64,000 bases of DNA, from positions 310,001-374,000 of the forward strand of contig NZ_JACHCM010000005.1 of NCBI RefSeq assembly GCF_014200755.1, written 5' to 3'. The position numbers were made by a program, and so were the translations under genes. The number at the start of each line of letters is the position of its first letter. The first letter of the stretch is position 1. This stretch comes from Rhodanobacter sp. ANJX3 (lineage in GTDB: Bacteria > Pseudomonadota > Gammaproteobacteria > Xanthomonadales > Rhodanobacteraceae). This document shows positions 10,124 to 18,487 of the stretch, piece after piece. The notes under the pieces are model-generated. The model worked only from the letters and a program-made list of their open reading frames with translations, searched no databases and was not told the DNA's origin.

Positions 10124-10513
10124 ATGATCAAGATTCCCCACGAAGCCCGCCTGATGGAGATGGTCTTCCCCGACCATACCAACCACCTCGGCACGCTGTT
10201 CGGCGGCCAGGCGCTGGCATGGATGGACAAGGCGGCGTTCATCGTGGCGTCGCGCTATGCGCGGCGCACGGTGGTGACGGCGCGCTCGGAAGAGGTGAAC
10301 TTTCGCGTGCCGGTGCGCAGCGGTCAGTTGGTCGAACTGGTGGCCAGCGTGGTCAAGGTCGGGCGCAGCTCGATGACGGTGGAGGTGGAAATGACCGCCG
10401 AGGATCCGCTCAGCGGCGACCGCCGGGTCTGCACCACCGGCCGCTTCGTGATGATCGCGCTGGATTCCAACGGCTCGCCCACCGCGATTCCGCCGCTGTC
10501 GACCGCCGAATAA
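10124..10513 (+). CDS. Acyl-CoA thioesterase, hot-dog fold (YciA/BFIT type)
   Basis: A 129-aa single hot-dog protein with the family core NHLGTLFGGQALAWMD near residues 19-34. It hydrolyses acyl-CoA thioesters in the cytoplasm; chain-length preference cannot be read from sequence. The ATG at 10124 is chosen because the homologous block starts with PHEARLMEMVFPDHTN directly after it. The open frame extends much further upstream without similarity. It is divergent from the peptidase, with a 194-nt gap in which I see no clear promoter. Confidence 0.85.
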   Translation: MIKIPHEARLMEMVFPDHTNHLGTLFGGQALAWMDKAAFIVASRYARRTVVTARSEEVNFRVPVRSGQLVELVASVVKVGRSSMTVEVEMTAEDPLSGDRRVCTTGRFVMIALDSNGSPTAIPPLSTAE

Positions 10514-10582
10514 TCCGGGGCGCTTGACGCAGGCCGCGGTCGCCTCCCAACCTGCCGATTCCTTTGTCTGCCGATCGCCGCC

Positions 10583-11335
10583 ATGTCCGAACCACTGACC
10601 ATCATCGGCAGCTATATCTCGCCGTACGTGCGCAAGGTGCTGGTGTTTCTCGAACTCAAAGGCATCGACTACCGCATCGATCCGATCCCGCCGTTTGTCG
10701 GCAACGACACGTTTTCGCAGCTCAGCCCGCTGCGCCGCATTCCGGTGATGCGCGACGGCGATCTTCTGCTCAACGATTCCAGCGTGATCTGCCAGTACCT
10801 GGAGGATCGGCACCCGCAGGTATCGCTCTATCCCGTCGATATCGCCGATCGGGCACGGGCGCGCTGGCTGGAGGAATACGCCGACGTGGCGCTGGGCGAT
10901 GCGATCGCCGGAAAGCTGTTCTACCAGCTGGGCATCAAACCGCATCTGTTCGGCGAAAAGACCAATGACGCGATGGTGCAGCAGGCGCGCGACATCGATC
11001 TTCCCGCCGCGCTGGATTACCTGGAAACCCACCTGCCCACCGACGATTTCATCTTCGGCGAACTGTCCATCGCCGATATCGGTATCGCCAGCTTTTTCCG
11101 CATGGCCGGTTTCGTGCGCTACACCATCGATGCCGAACGCTGGCCGCGCTGCGCCGGCCTGGTGGCACGCACGCTGGCGCTGCCGGTGTTTGCCAAACTG
11201 GCCACGTTCGAGGATCGCGCGCTACGCACACCGGTGTCGGAGCAGCGCGCCGTGCTGGCGGCCATGGGCGCTCCGTTGACCGACACCACCTGCGGTGGCG
11301 CGCCGCCACGGCGTGGCGTGATCGTCATCGACTGA
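10583..11335 (+). CDS. Glutathione S-transferase family protein
   Basis: 250 aa. The N-terminal thioredoxin-like domain contains SPYVRKV, in the position of the GST catalytic Ser/Tyr region, and RRIPVMRDGDLLLNDSSVI, which includes the cis-Pro and the glutathione-binding E/D-S motif (here DSS). An all-helical C-terminal domain follows. The substrate is not predictable. It lies 69 nt after the thioesterase on the same strand and is convergent with the LysR gene, with a 21-nt gap. Confidence 0.85.
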   Translation: MSEPLTIIGSYISPYVRKVLVFLELKGIDYRIDPIPPFVGNDTFSQLSPLRRIPVMRDGDLLLNDSSVICQYLEDRHPQVSLYPVDIADRARARWLEEYADVALGDAIAGKLFYQLGIKPHLFGEKTNDAMVQQARDIDLPAALDYLETHLPTDDFIFGELSIADIGIASFFRMAGFVRYTIDAERWPRCAGLVARTLALPVFAKLATFEDRALRTPVSEQRAVLAAMGAPLTDTTCGGAPPRRGVIVID

Positions 11336-11356
11336 CCGCTTGTGCGTCGGCTGACG

Positions 11357-12253
11357 CTAGCGCAGATCGGCCATCAGCTCGACCAGCCAGTCGACAAACA
11401 CCCGTACGCGCGGCGACAGCTGCCGCTGCGCCGGATACATCACCGACACCGGCATCGGCGGCGGCGGATACTGCGGCAGCACCTCGAGCAGACGACCGGC
11501 TGCCAGATCGGCCGCCACGTTGTAGCGCGGCAGTTGGATCATGCCAAAGCCGGCTCGGCAGCTGGCCGCGTAGATATCGCCGGAGTTCACTGTCACCGCG
11601 CCGGGTACATCGATGATGCGCAGTTCCCCGCCCACGGTGAAATCCAGCGGCTGCGCACGACCACTGGTCGGCGACCGCCAGACCACCGCCTGATGCGCCG
11701 TCAGCTCGTCGAGCGCCTGCGGCATGCCGTGCTGTTCGACGTAGCCCGCACTGACGCAGGTCACCTGCGACAGCACCGCGAGGCGGCGCGCGATCAAGCC
11801 CGAATCGGCCTGCTCGCCGCCGCGCACCACGCAGTCCACGCCCTCGTGGACGAGATCGACGTAGCGATCGCTGGCACCGATATCGAGTTCGAGCAGCGGA
11901 TAGCGCGCGCGAAAATCCGCCAGCGCCGGCACGATCACCGCCGTACCCAGCGGCCCCGACAGATCGATGCGCAACGAGCCGCGCGGCTGCGCCGCGGCGT
12001 GGCTGAAGACCGATTCGGTTTCCTCCAGATCCGCCAGCAGGCGCTGGCATCGGGTGTAATACGCCTGACCGTCGGGCGTGGTGCGCACGCTGCGCGTGGT
12101 GCGGATCAGCAGCTGGGTACCGAGCCGGGCCTCCAGCTGACGCAGCGCATGGCTGACCGTGGCACGCGGAATGCCCAGCTCGTCGCCCGCGCGGGAGAAG
12201 CTGCCCAGATCCACGATGCGGGTGAACACGCGCATGGTGTCGAAACGATCCAT
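11357..12253 (-). CDS. LysR-type transcriptional regulator
   Basis: 298 aa. An N-terminal winged helix-turn-helix (FSRAGDELGIPRATVSHALR, residues 19-38) is followed by the periplasmic-binding-protein-like effector domain. It is divergent from the aldo/keto reductase, the usual layout for a LysR regulator and its target. The effector is unknown. Confidence 0.9.
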   Translation of the reverse strand: MDRFDTMRVFTRIVDLGSFSRAGDELGIPRATVSHALRQLEARLGTQLLIRTTRSVRTTPDGQAYYTRCQRLLADLEETESVFSHAAAQPRGSLRIDLSGPLGTAVIVPALADFRARYPLLELDIGASDRYVDLVHEGVDCVVRGGEQADSGLIARRLAVLSQVTCVSAGYVEQHGMPQALDELTAHQAVVWRSPTSGRAQPLDFTVGGELRIIDVPGAVTVNSGDIYAASCRAGFGMIQLPRYNVAADLAAGRLLEVLPQYPPPPMPVSVMYPAQRQLSPRVRVFVDWLVELMADLR

Positions 12254-12276
12254 CGCCGCCTCATTGTTGATTCTTG

Positions 12277-12312
12277 TTGGATAGACATACCAATTTACCC
12301 TCCTTTATCCAA
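12277..12312. promoter_or_regulatory. Candidate LysR operator
   Basis: The spacer between the divergent lysR and reductase genes holds TTGGATA (12277-12283) and its complement TATCCAA (12306-12312). It also holds a smaller TTGG-N9-CCAA dyad (12277-12293). Dyads of this kind in a LysR/target spacer are typical operators. Assignment rests on position and symmetry only. Confidence 0.4.
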
Positions 12313-12428
12313 TTCAGGCTACTGGGGGCAATGCGTTCAGATCCGCGACCGCACGGGCGATCAGGCTGTACGTCTGACTGTCGGTGCCGTCCTCGGCCAA
12401 CGCCCTCCTCTCACTCAAGGACATCACC

Positions 12429-13436
12429 ATGCAAAAGCGCACTCTCGGCAAAGATATCGGCGCAAACGCGGCCCCCAAGGTTTCCGCCCTCGGCCTCGGC
12501 TGCATGGGCATGAGCGATTTCTACAGCGGCCGCGACGATGTCGAATCGATCGCCACGATCCAGCACGCGCTCGACCGCGGCCTCAACCTGCTCGACACCG
12601 CCGACATGTACGGCCCGTTTCTCAACGAGGAGCTGGTCGGCAAGGCGATCAAGGGCCGTCGCGACGACGCCTTCATCGCAACCAAGTTCGGCATCGTGCG
12701 CGACCCGAACGACCCGACCAAGCGCGGCGTCAGCGGCCACCCCGATTACGTGCGCAAGGCGTGCGAGGGCAGCCTGAAACGGCTGGGCGTGGACACCATC
12801 GACCTGTATTACCAGCACCGCGTCGATACCAGCGTGCCGATCGAGGACACCGTCGGCGCCATGGCCGAGCTGGTCGGCGCGGGCAAGGTGCGTTACCTGG
12901 GCCTGTCCGAAGCCTCCGGCGCCACGATCGAACGCGCGTATGCAGTGCACCCGATCACGGCGCTGCAGAGCGAGTTTTCGCTGTGGACGCGCGACCCGCA
13001 GAGCAACGGCATGCTCGACGCCTGCCGCAAGCTCGGCGTCAGCCTGGTGGCGTATTCCCCGCTCGGCCGCGGCTTTCTCACCGGCGCGATCCGCTCGCCG
13101 GACGACTTCGAGGCCGACGACTACCGCCGCAACAACCCACGCTTCCAGGGCGACAACTTCAGGCACAACCTAGAGCTGGTCGATCGGGTGCAGAAGCTCG
13201 CCAACGACAAGGGTTGCACGCCGGCGCAGCTGGCGCTGGCCTGGGTATTGGCGCAGGGCGACGACGTGGTGGCAATCCCCGGCACCAAGCGTCGCTCGCG
13301 TCTGGACGAAAACCTCGGCGCGCTTGACGTCACCCTCAGCCCGGCCGAGCTGAAGGCGATCGAAGCGGTGTTCCCGCCCGATGCCGCGGTCGGCACGCGC
13401 TATGCCGAATCGATGATGCACATGGTCAACGTGTAA
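12429..13436 (+). CDS. Aldo/keto reductase
   Basis: 335 aa, a TIM-barrel NADPH-dependent oxidoreductase of the AKR13-like group. The catalytic tetrad is visible: Asp and Tyr in [10 protein letters not shown], Lys in ATKFG, His in YYQHRVD. The C-terminal [16 protein letters not shown] binds the cofactor phosphate. AAGGA at 12417-12421 supports ATG 12429. Divergent from the LysR gene and probably its target. The physiological aldehyde or ketone is not known. Confidence 0.9.
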   Translation: MQKRTLGKDIGANAAPKVSALGLGCMGMSDFYSGRDDVESIATIQHALDRGLNLLDTADMYGPFLNEELVGKAIKGRRDDAFIATKFGIVRDPNDPTKRGVSGHPDYVRKACEGSLKRLGVDTIDLYYQHRVDTSVPIEDTVGAMAELVGAGKVRYLGLSEASGATIERAYAVHPITALQSEFSLWTRDPQSNGMLDACRKLGVSLVAYSPLGRGFLTGAIRSPDDFEADDYRRNNPRFQGDNFRHNLELVDRVQKLANDKGCTPAQLALAWVLAQGDDVVAIPGTKRRSRLDENLGALDVTLSPAELKAIEAVFPPDAAVGTRYAESMMHMVNV

Positions 13437-13507
13437 CCATCATCGATAGCTTGGCTCTGCCGGCGCCGCCATCGGGCCACGCCGGCAAAGCCGTTAAACT
13501 GGGCGGC

Positions 13508-14332
13508 ATGAACACGCCCGAACAGTCCCAGCTCGGCCAGAGCACCGTCTACGCCGACCGCTACGACCCCAGCCTGCTGTTTCCGATACCGCGCGCCGAG
13601 AAGCGTGCGGAAATCGGCGTCGGCGACCCGGTGCCGTTTCACGGCGTCGATATCTGGAATGCCTATGAGCTGTCGTGGCTCGACGCGCGCGGCAAGCCGG
13701 TCGTTGCCATCGCCGAGTTCCGCGTGCCGGCGACGTCGCCCAACATCATCGAATCGAAGTCGTTCAAGCTGTATCTGAACGGCTTTGCGCAGGAGCGTGT
13801 GGCCGATGCGGCGACGCTTGCGGCGACGCTGACGCGCGATCTTTCGCACGCGGCCGGCGCGGATATCCAGGTGCGGCTCAGCGATATCACCGCCGCCAGG
13901 CACAGCGTGGTCGATCTGGACGGCCATCTGCTCGACGACCAGCGCATCGATATCGACCACTACGGACCGCCTGAAGCCAGTTTTCTGCAAGTCGACGCCG
14001 ACGCTCCGACCGTCGAAGAAACCGTGGTCTCGCACCTGCTGCGCTCGAACTGTCCGGTAACCGGCCAGCCGGACTGGGGCAGCGTGCAGATCGCCTATCG
14101 CGGCTGGCCGATCGACCGTGCCGGGCTGCTGCGCTATCTGATCTCGTTCCGCAATCACAACGAGTTCCACGAGCAGTGCGTGGAGCGCATCTATGTGGAT
14201 GTGATGACGCGCTGCGCACCCGAGCGGCTCAGCGTCTATGCGCGCTATACCCGCCGCGGTGGCCTGGATATCAACCCATTTCGCAGCAGCGTGCCGGCCA
14301 GCCCGGCAAATTCACGCGGCGCCCGCCAGTAA
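13508..14332 (+). CDS. queF: NADPH-dependent 7-cyano-7-deazaguanine reductase
   Basis: Reduces preQ0 to preQ1 in queuosine biosynthesis. The 274-aa length matches the long bimodular (E. coli-type) QueF. The signature [10 protein letters not shown] sits near residue 82. The catalytic Cys lies in [12 protein letters not shown] near residue 182. The ATG at 13508 opens the conserved [10 protein letters not shown] segment. A GC-rich dyad (GCCGGCG ... CGCCGGC, about 13461-13490) lies just upstream; I see no preQ1 riboswitch. Confidence 0.95.
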   Translation: MNTPEQSQLGQSTVYADRYDPSLLFPIPRAEKRAEIGVGDPVPFHGVDIWNAYELSWLDARGKPVVAIAEFRVPATSPNIIESKSFKLYLNGFAQERVADAATLAATLTRDLSHAAGADIQVRLSDITAARHSVVDLDGHLLDDQRIDIDHYGPPEASFLQVDADAPTVEETVVSHLLRSNCPVTGQPDWGSVQIAYRGWPIDRAGLLRYLISFRNHNEFHEQCVERIYVDVMTRCAPERLSVYARYTRRGGLDINPFRSSVPASPANSRGARQ

Positions 14333-14473
14333 CACCGTATGTTTCGGTAATCGGCGCTTCATATCGAGGCCGGTAATCTCGCGTGCTGCGCCAAATAGCT
14401 CGTCTGGACTGGCCGCACTGGGCACGTCACCATGGCCCGTCAGTCATCACGTTATCAACCCTGGAGCCTTACC

Positions 14474-15085
14474 ATGTCATTTTCACCGCGTTCCGCCACG
14501 CTGATCAGCGCCACATTCGCCAGCATGCTCCTGCTCAGCGCCTGCGGTAAAAGCGAAGCGCCCGCACCGGCCCCGGCCGCCGCCAGCACCGCAGCACCCG
14601 CTCCCGCACCTGCTGCTACGGCGCCTGCGCCAGCCAGCACTGCCGTGAAGCCCGCCGCCGCTAGCACGGCAGCCGCCACTGCACCTGCGGTTACCCCAGC
14701 GGCTACGGCTGCTCCTGCGGCCGCGCCCGCTGCCGCCAGCGCGCCGCTGAGCTTCTCCAAGCTGACCCTGGGCAACGCGGTCAATAACGACCATCAGGTG
14801 ACCAAGCCGGGCACCAGCTTCGCCACCACCGACAAGACCATCTACGCCAGCGTCGCCACCGACGGCAGCACCAGCGGCGCCAAGCTCAACGCCAAGTGGA
14901 CCTATACCGAGGGCGCCAGCGTGCTGGTCAGCAATATCACCCAGTCGATCAGCACCGACGGCCCGGCCATCACCACCTTCAAGGTGCAGAACCCGGACCT
15001 GTGGCCGGAAGGCAAGTACAAGGTCGAAATCTCGCTCGACGGCAAAACCGTCGCCGACCAGGACTTCCAGATCGGCAAGCGCTGA
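14474..15085 (+). CDS. Lipoprotein with long Ala/Pro linker, unknown function
   Basis: 203 aa. The signal peptide ends in the lipobox LLSAC, so Cys 23 is the probable lipidated residue. Residues about 29-92 are a low-complexity Ala/Pro/Thr linker that could cross the periplasm or cell-wall zone. The last 110 residues form a compact domain with no family I recognise. GGAG at 14463-14466 supports ATG 14474. It is followed by an intrinsic terminator and looks monocistronic. Confidence 0.75.
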   Translation: MSFSPRSATLISATFASMLLLSACGKSEAPAPAPAAASTAAPAPAPAATAPAPASTAVKPAAASTAAATAPAVTPAATAAPAAAPAAASAPLSFSKLTLGNAVNNDHQVTKPGTSFATTDKTIYASVATDGSTSGAKLNAKWTYTEGASVLVSNITQSISTDGPAITTFKVQNPDLWPEGKYKVEISLDGKTVADQDFQIGKR

Positions 15086-15109
15086 TCCCGGCTCAAGCCT
15101 GTCACAAGC

Positions 15110-15137
15110 AAAAAGGCGCCCGATCGGGCGCCTTTTT
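15110..15137. terminator. Rho-independent terminator after the lipoprotein gene
   Basis: The perfect 7-bp stem GGCGCCC / GGGCGCC with a GATC loop is flanked by AAAAA and TTTTT. It is symmetrical and could also stop transcription from the right. Confidence 0.9.
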
Positions 15138-15274
15138 GCTTGTGTATCCGCTTACGTGAACAACGGCACCTCTACTCAAAGTAGGGCCTCGCGGCGGATA
15201 CAAAGAGACCTTTTCGTTTCGGGTTGGTGAATAACCCTTTCCGGCGGCACCCATTCCACAGATATCGGGACTGC

Positions 15275-15547
15275 CTAATACGTAATCGTGATATTTCTGG
15301 TCTTGTCGTCAACAACGGTTTGTCGCATGTGCTGAGTATCGCCGAGCACCAACAGTGGAACGACGCCATTCGCCACGCAGGCGACCTTCAGCGCCACATC
15401 ACCCGCCGAGACCGTGCACGTAGGCAGGATGACCATGCTGACGCTAAACGACGCCGACGTCGTAGCGGCCTTCAGTACACCCATCATTCCAAAGAGAGCC
15501 ACCGAGGCAATGAGCTTGGCTAGCTTTTTGCCTCGCGCGAAAGCCAT
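15275..15547 (-). CDS. Small secreted protein, possibly compact spore-coat-U/pilin-like
   Basis: 90 aa from ATG 15547. A basic start (ARGKKLAK) and a hydrophobic stretch ending near VLKA form a signal peptide. The mature part reads TTSASFSVSMVILPTCTVSA and ends NITITY, with two cysteines (TCTVS, VACVA). The edge strands and cysteine placement recall spore-coat-U / chaperone-usher subunits, but the domain is much shorter than usual. No chaperone or usher gene is near. The ribosome site is weak and the frame stays open upstream, so the start is uncertain. Confidence 0.45.
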   Translation of the reverse strand: MAFARGKKLAKLIASVALFGMMGVLKAATTSASFSVSMVILPTCTVSAGDVALKVACVANGVVPLLVLGDTQHMRQTVVDDKTRNITITY

Positions 15548-15739
15548 TCCCCGAGAGAACGTTTCCACGTAAAGCCGGCTGCCTGCGCTTCGTGTCCTCT
15601 GCGACCCCGTCACAAACGGGGCGCTGCGACGGCAGCAGGAAATGCGGCGGCATTGAACGTACTTATTGAATGCGGTGGCAACACGCATGCGAAGCTCCTC
15701 GACGATACCCTCAGACATCGGCTGTCGACTGCGTTTGCT

Positions 15740-15760
15740 TTAGAGCCTGTTCACGATCTC
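15740..15760 (+). repeat. Solitary element end, TTA-GAGCCTGTTCACGATCTC
   Basis: The first ten bases after TTA (GAGCCTGTTC) are identical to the right terminal repeat of the element at 16642-16964, and the last three (CTC) also agree. No convincing partner in inverted orientation is found next to it. The nearest candidate is the right end at 16946-16964, which would bracket the 120-aa secreted-protein gene. It may be a decayed copy or the left end of a larger unit. Confidence 0.5.
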
Positions 15761-15855
15761 ACCGCGCCTCGCGCCGGGATCATCGGTTTTCGCTTACCCG
15801 AAAGAGGGGCGGATTACCGGCCGCAGCCATCCCCTCGGCGAGCGAGACCGCAACC

Positions 15856-15882
15856 TAAAGTTTGCGCCCACTTGGCCGATAA
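15856..15882 (+). promoter_or_regulatory. Consensus sigma-28 (FliA) promoter
   Basis: TAAAGTTT (15856-15863), an 11-nt spacer and GCCGATAA (15875-15882) match the flagellar sigma-28 consensus at every defined position. Transcription would start near 15889, about 40 nt before the ATG of the 120-aa secreted protein. Confidence 0.88.
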
Positions 15883-15929
15883 GCAGCGTGAGATGTCGTT
15901 GAAAAATATCCGCTACCGAAGGACCAATC

Positions 15930-16292
15930 ATGAAATATCTTCTTGTTACAAGCCTCATGCTGTTTACGCCCATGGCCGCTCATGCGGCCTGTTCGGCCAG
16001 CGATTTCTCGATTGAGGATTTCAAGGCAGGCACGGTCGGTTCGGGCGGTGCCATGCACCTGATCCTAAAGGGCAAGCTGGTCAATCATTGCGCAACGCCG
16101 GCCGCCGCCCAGGTTCGCGTCGATGCAAAAAGTGGCAGCGGTGCCGTTCTGGCCACCAAGCAGGGCTGGCCCGGCGGTACCACGAATATCTCTCCGGGAC
16201 AGTCCGTCGACTTCGACCTGGGCAGGCTGGTTCGTTATCAGCCCGATATGCAGACGTACGCGGCAGCCATCACCGATGTGCGCACCTGGTAA
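15930..16292 (+). CDS. Small secreted protein under sigma-28 control, FxLYD-like
   Basis: 120 aa. A clean signal peptide (MKYLLVTSLMLFTPMAAHA) is followed by a mature domain of about 100 residues with two cysteines (ACSAS, NHCAT) that could pair. The beta-rich pattern with ISPGQSVDFDLG resembles FxLYD/immunoglobulin-like periplasmic domains, but I cannot name a family with confidence. AAGGA at 15919-15923 fixes the start. The consensus FliA promoter upstream places it in the late flagellar regulon, so a role near the flagellum, surface or chemotaxis is a reasonable guess. Confidence 0.75.
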   Translation: MKYLLVTSLMLFTPMAAHAACSASDFSIEDFKAGTVGSGGAMHLILKGKLVNHCATPAAAQVRVDAKSGSGAVLATKQGWPGGTTNISPGQSVDFDLGRLVRYQPDMQTYAAAITDVRTW

Positions 16293-16638
16293 GTAACTGA
16301 CTGGTGGCAGGGCCGGCCACGTCATTTGACTGCCCTGCCACGAAGCTCTACCGTGGCATGCGTGGTGGCCCGTCACACTCCCGCCAAGCCATCCGAACTT
16401 CGCCGGTCGGCCTGAGCCGCTTCAGTTGTATGGCATGCCGCGCGGGCTCGGTGGCGTTTTGCACCACTCGGCATCCGGGCCTGACCTGGATGCCGAGTGG
16501 TGGGCTTGCTGCGCGAATGGCCATGGCCGCAGACGCTCGCTCCGGCAAACTTGGCAGTCGCCGCCGGACCTTGGGCGATCGAGACACAACCGCCCCAGCA
16601 GTAGCCTCGAACGCGATGAACGTGCATTGCCCTATGGC
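16293..16638. other. Gene-free stretch with strong hairpins
   Basis: No gene is supported here. Perfect inverted repeats lie at 16304-16313/16332-16341 (10 bp), 16336-16342/16352-16358 (7 bp, overlapping the previous one, so the two are mutually exclusive) and 16462-16476/16488-16502 (15 bp). None is followed by a T-run. Confidence 0.6.
16462..16502. repeat. Perfect 15-bp stem hairpin
   Basis: CACCACTCGGCATCC (16462-16476) pairs exactly with 16488-16502 around an 11-nt loop. There is no poly-T, so it is not a standard terminator. It could be a REP-like element or a transposition relic. Confidence 0.6.
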
Positions 16639-16967
16639 TTAGAGCCGGTTCAAAGTCTCCACGTAGCTCGCGTTGCCTTGCCATAGCCGTCAGGTGGTGG
16701 TGCGTGGCGCAGCGCTTGCCTGGCTGGCAAGTCAAGCACCGAAAAGGTGTAAACCGCGCGCTGCCGCCTGGCGGCCACGGCGAGGCCGCAGGGCCGGGCC
16801 TGTTTGCCCCCATTCCTGCGTCATTACTCGGTGTGGACCGACGTCCACTCCTCGCTCCTCAAAGCCGGCGCCATCCATGGCGCTTCCCCGCGTACCCTCG
16901 TTCTTCATTGGTCTGCGGGCAAACAGCTCTCGGCGCGGGCCATGCGGAGACTTCGAACAGGCTCTTA
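16639..16967. mobile_element. MITE-like element with 19-bp terminal inverted repeats and TTA duplication
   Basis: The 323-bp body (16642-16964) is bounded by 19-bp inverted repeats, GAGCCGGTTCAAAGTCTCC on the left and the complement of GAGCCTGTTCGAAGTCTCC on the right (17 of 19 match). A TTA copy lies on each side (16639-16641, 16965-16967). No transposase domain is visible. TNA-type 3-bp duplications and GAGCC-like ends are known from some IS5-family groups, so it is probably a non-autonomous derivative. The right TTA is also the stop codon of the neighbouring STAS gene. Confidence 0.75.
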
Positions 16968-17270
16968 GTGCAGGACAAACAGTTTGTCGAAGCCCGCTAC
17001 GCGCAGCGTCCCGCGCAAGGTCGGCCCCGCGTTGACGATGCGAATCTCGGCGCGGTCGCCGCCGGCATGTTCGCGCAGCAGCAGCAGCATGCCCAGGGCG
17101 GAGCTGTCCATGGTGTCGACTTCGGCCAGGTCCATGATGTAGCTTCGCGCCGGCTTGCGATCGCCCAGGCATGCATCGTGAAACGCGCGATGTACGGTGA
17201 AGTCGAAATGCTCGCCGAATTGCAGGGTCAGGCAATCCTGCTCGGTGTCGTGATGGATGTTGAGGTTCAT
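16965..17270 (-). CDS. STAS-domain protein (anti-sigma-factor-antagonist type)
   Basis: 101 aa, a single STAS domain with the phosphorylation-loop motif TMDSSALGML near residue 48. Such proteins bind partner kinases or regulators in a phosphorylation-dependent way. The start at 17270 has GAAGGAG at good distance; the frame upstream belongs to the mcp gene read in another frame. It is the last gene of chemotaxis operon 1, 13 nt after the small mcp. Its TAA stop overlaps the target duplication of the adjacent MITE-like element. Confidence 0.82.
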   Translation of the reverse strand: MNLNIHHDTEQDCLTLQFGEHFDFTVHRAFHDACLGDRKPARSYIMDLAEVDTMDSSALGMLLLLREHAGGDRAEIRIVNAGPTLRGTLRVAGFDKLFVLH

Positions 17271-17283
17271 GGATGGGGCTCCT

Positions 17284-18471
17284 TCAGAACAGTTCGATTT
17301 CGCCGGCATCCATCGTGCTCTGCAAGGCAGGACCACGGGAGCGCAGGCGGGCTTTTTCGCGCTGCAAGGCCAGCCGGGTTCGCACACGCTGCGCACGCTC
17401 TTCCAGCGCACCGGCATCGATCGGAGCGCAGGCAATATCCTCGATATCGCGGGTCGTTTCCGCCGCCACACCTTGCAGCTCGACCAGGCGAGTGCGGGTC
17501 TGGTTGAGTAGCTGGCTGAGAATGTCCTCGAACTGCAGCGAGCGGATCGTTGTCGACACATCGTTGCTCAGGCCGCGATTGATCTCCACTGCCTGGTCGG
17601 TAACGGCATTGGTCCGCATGTCGCTCTCCGTCACGTGGGCCATCATGGCGTCGATACCGCCTTTGGCCGACAGCGCGACATTGAGGTCCTGCGAAGCAAG
17701 CGCACCGATCAGGCCACGTACTTGATCCATCGCCGTGCGGGCGCGTTCGACATGGCTGCCGATCTGTTCGTTGAACTGATTGGAGTTGCTGGCCAGATTG
17801 CGGATTTCACCGGCGACCACCGCAAAGCCTCGCCCGGCCTCGCCGGCACGCGCCGCCTCGATGGCGGCATTGAGCGCCAGCAGGTTGGTTTCTTCCGCAA
17901 TGGTGTTGACGTTCTTGAGCAGCGCGAACACCGCGTCCATTTCCTTCGACATGCCGTCGATCCGATAGACGATGCGCAGGCTTTCGCGCGACAGCTGCAC
18001 GATCAGACCGACGAAATGTTCGAGCAGATCACTGGTGCGCGTGGCGAAATCCTGGACCGAAACGCCGCCGCTCTGAACGTCGATGATCTGCTTGAGCAAA
18101 GACTGCTGCAGACCGGTCTTTTGCGACAGGCCGTCGAATCCGCCACCAAGCTCGGACACCGCGTCACGCAGCAGATCGAGCGCTTGGTGCAGTTCACGCG
18201 ATGCATGGCCCAGCTCGTCGACCAGCGCACCGCGCACGTCCTCGAGCGCTTCACGCACGGGCGTGGTGTCGACCACGGACACCGTAGCTGTCGCGGTCAT
18301 CGCCTTGCTGGCCAGCCGCCCGTGCTCCCACAGCCACACCGCAGCAATGACGAAGATCAGCAGCGGCGCCAGCCATGGCGAATGCCACAACAGGCACATG
18401 AGTAGTGCCATCGCACTGACGGCGATACCGATGAAAGGGCGTGCAATGGAGTTCGCGCTAGGCAGTGACAT
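17284..18471 (-). CDS. Methyl-accepting chemotaxis-type protein without a periplasmic sensor
   Basis: 395 aa. Two closely spaced N-terminal membrane segments (about residues 12-49) leave no room for a periplasmic domain. The rest is a cytoplasmic signalling coiled coil with a hairpin tip [19 protein letters not shown] near residues 193-211. The helical bundle is short compared with standard receptors. It ends GEIELF, nearly the same as the end of CheD in this operon. It probably senses a cytoplasmic or membrane signal, or acts as an adaptor. It lies 16 nt after cheB. Confidence 0.85.
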   Translation of the reverse strand: MSLPSANSIARPFIGIAVSAMALLMCLLWHSPWLAPLLIFVIAAVWLWEHGRLASKAMTATATVSVVDTTPVREALEDVRGALVDELGHASRELHQALDLLRDAVSELGGGFDGLSQKTGLQQSLLKQIIDVQSGGVSVQDFATRTSDLLEHFVGLIVQLSRESLRIVYRIDGMSKEMDAVFALLKNVNTIAEETNLLALNAAIEAARAGEAGRGFAVVAGEIRNLASNSNQFNEQIGSHVERARTAMDQVRGLIGALASQDLNVALSAKGGIDAMMAHVTESDMRTNAVTDQAVEINRGLSNDVSTTIRSLQFEDILSQLLNQTRTRLVELQGVAAETTRDIEDIACAPIDAGALEERAQRVRTRLALQREKARLRSRGPALQSTMDAGEIELF

Positions 18472-18487
18472 GAGGAATTCCGATACT

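Larger units (their letters stand above)
15548..15929. other. Gene-free stretch with a transposon-end-like sequence and a sigma-28 promoter
   Basis: No gene is supported here. It contains a small perfect stem (CCCCGT / ACGGGG near 15604-15620), one element end (15740-15760) and the consensus sigma-28 promoter at 15856-15882. Base composition is less uniform than in neighbouring genes. Confidence 0.6.

Noticed and set aside
16732-17235. 167-codon minus-strand frame across the MITE-like element
   Set aside because: No transposase motif, and it overlaps the STAS gene in a different frame.
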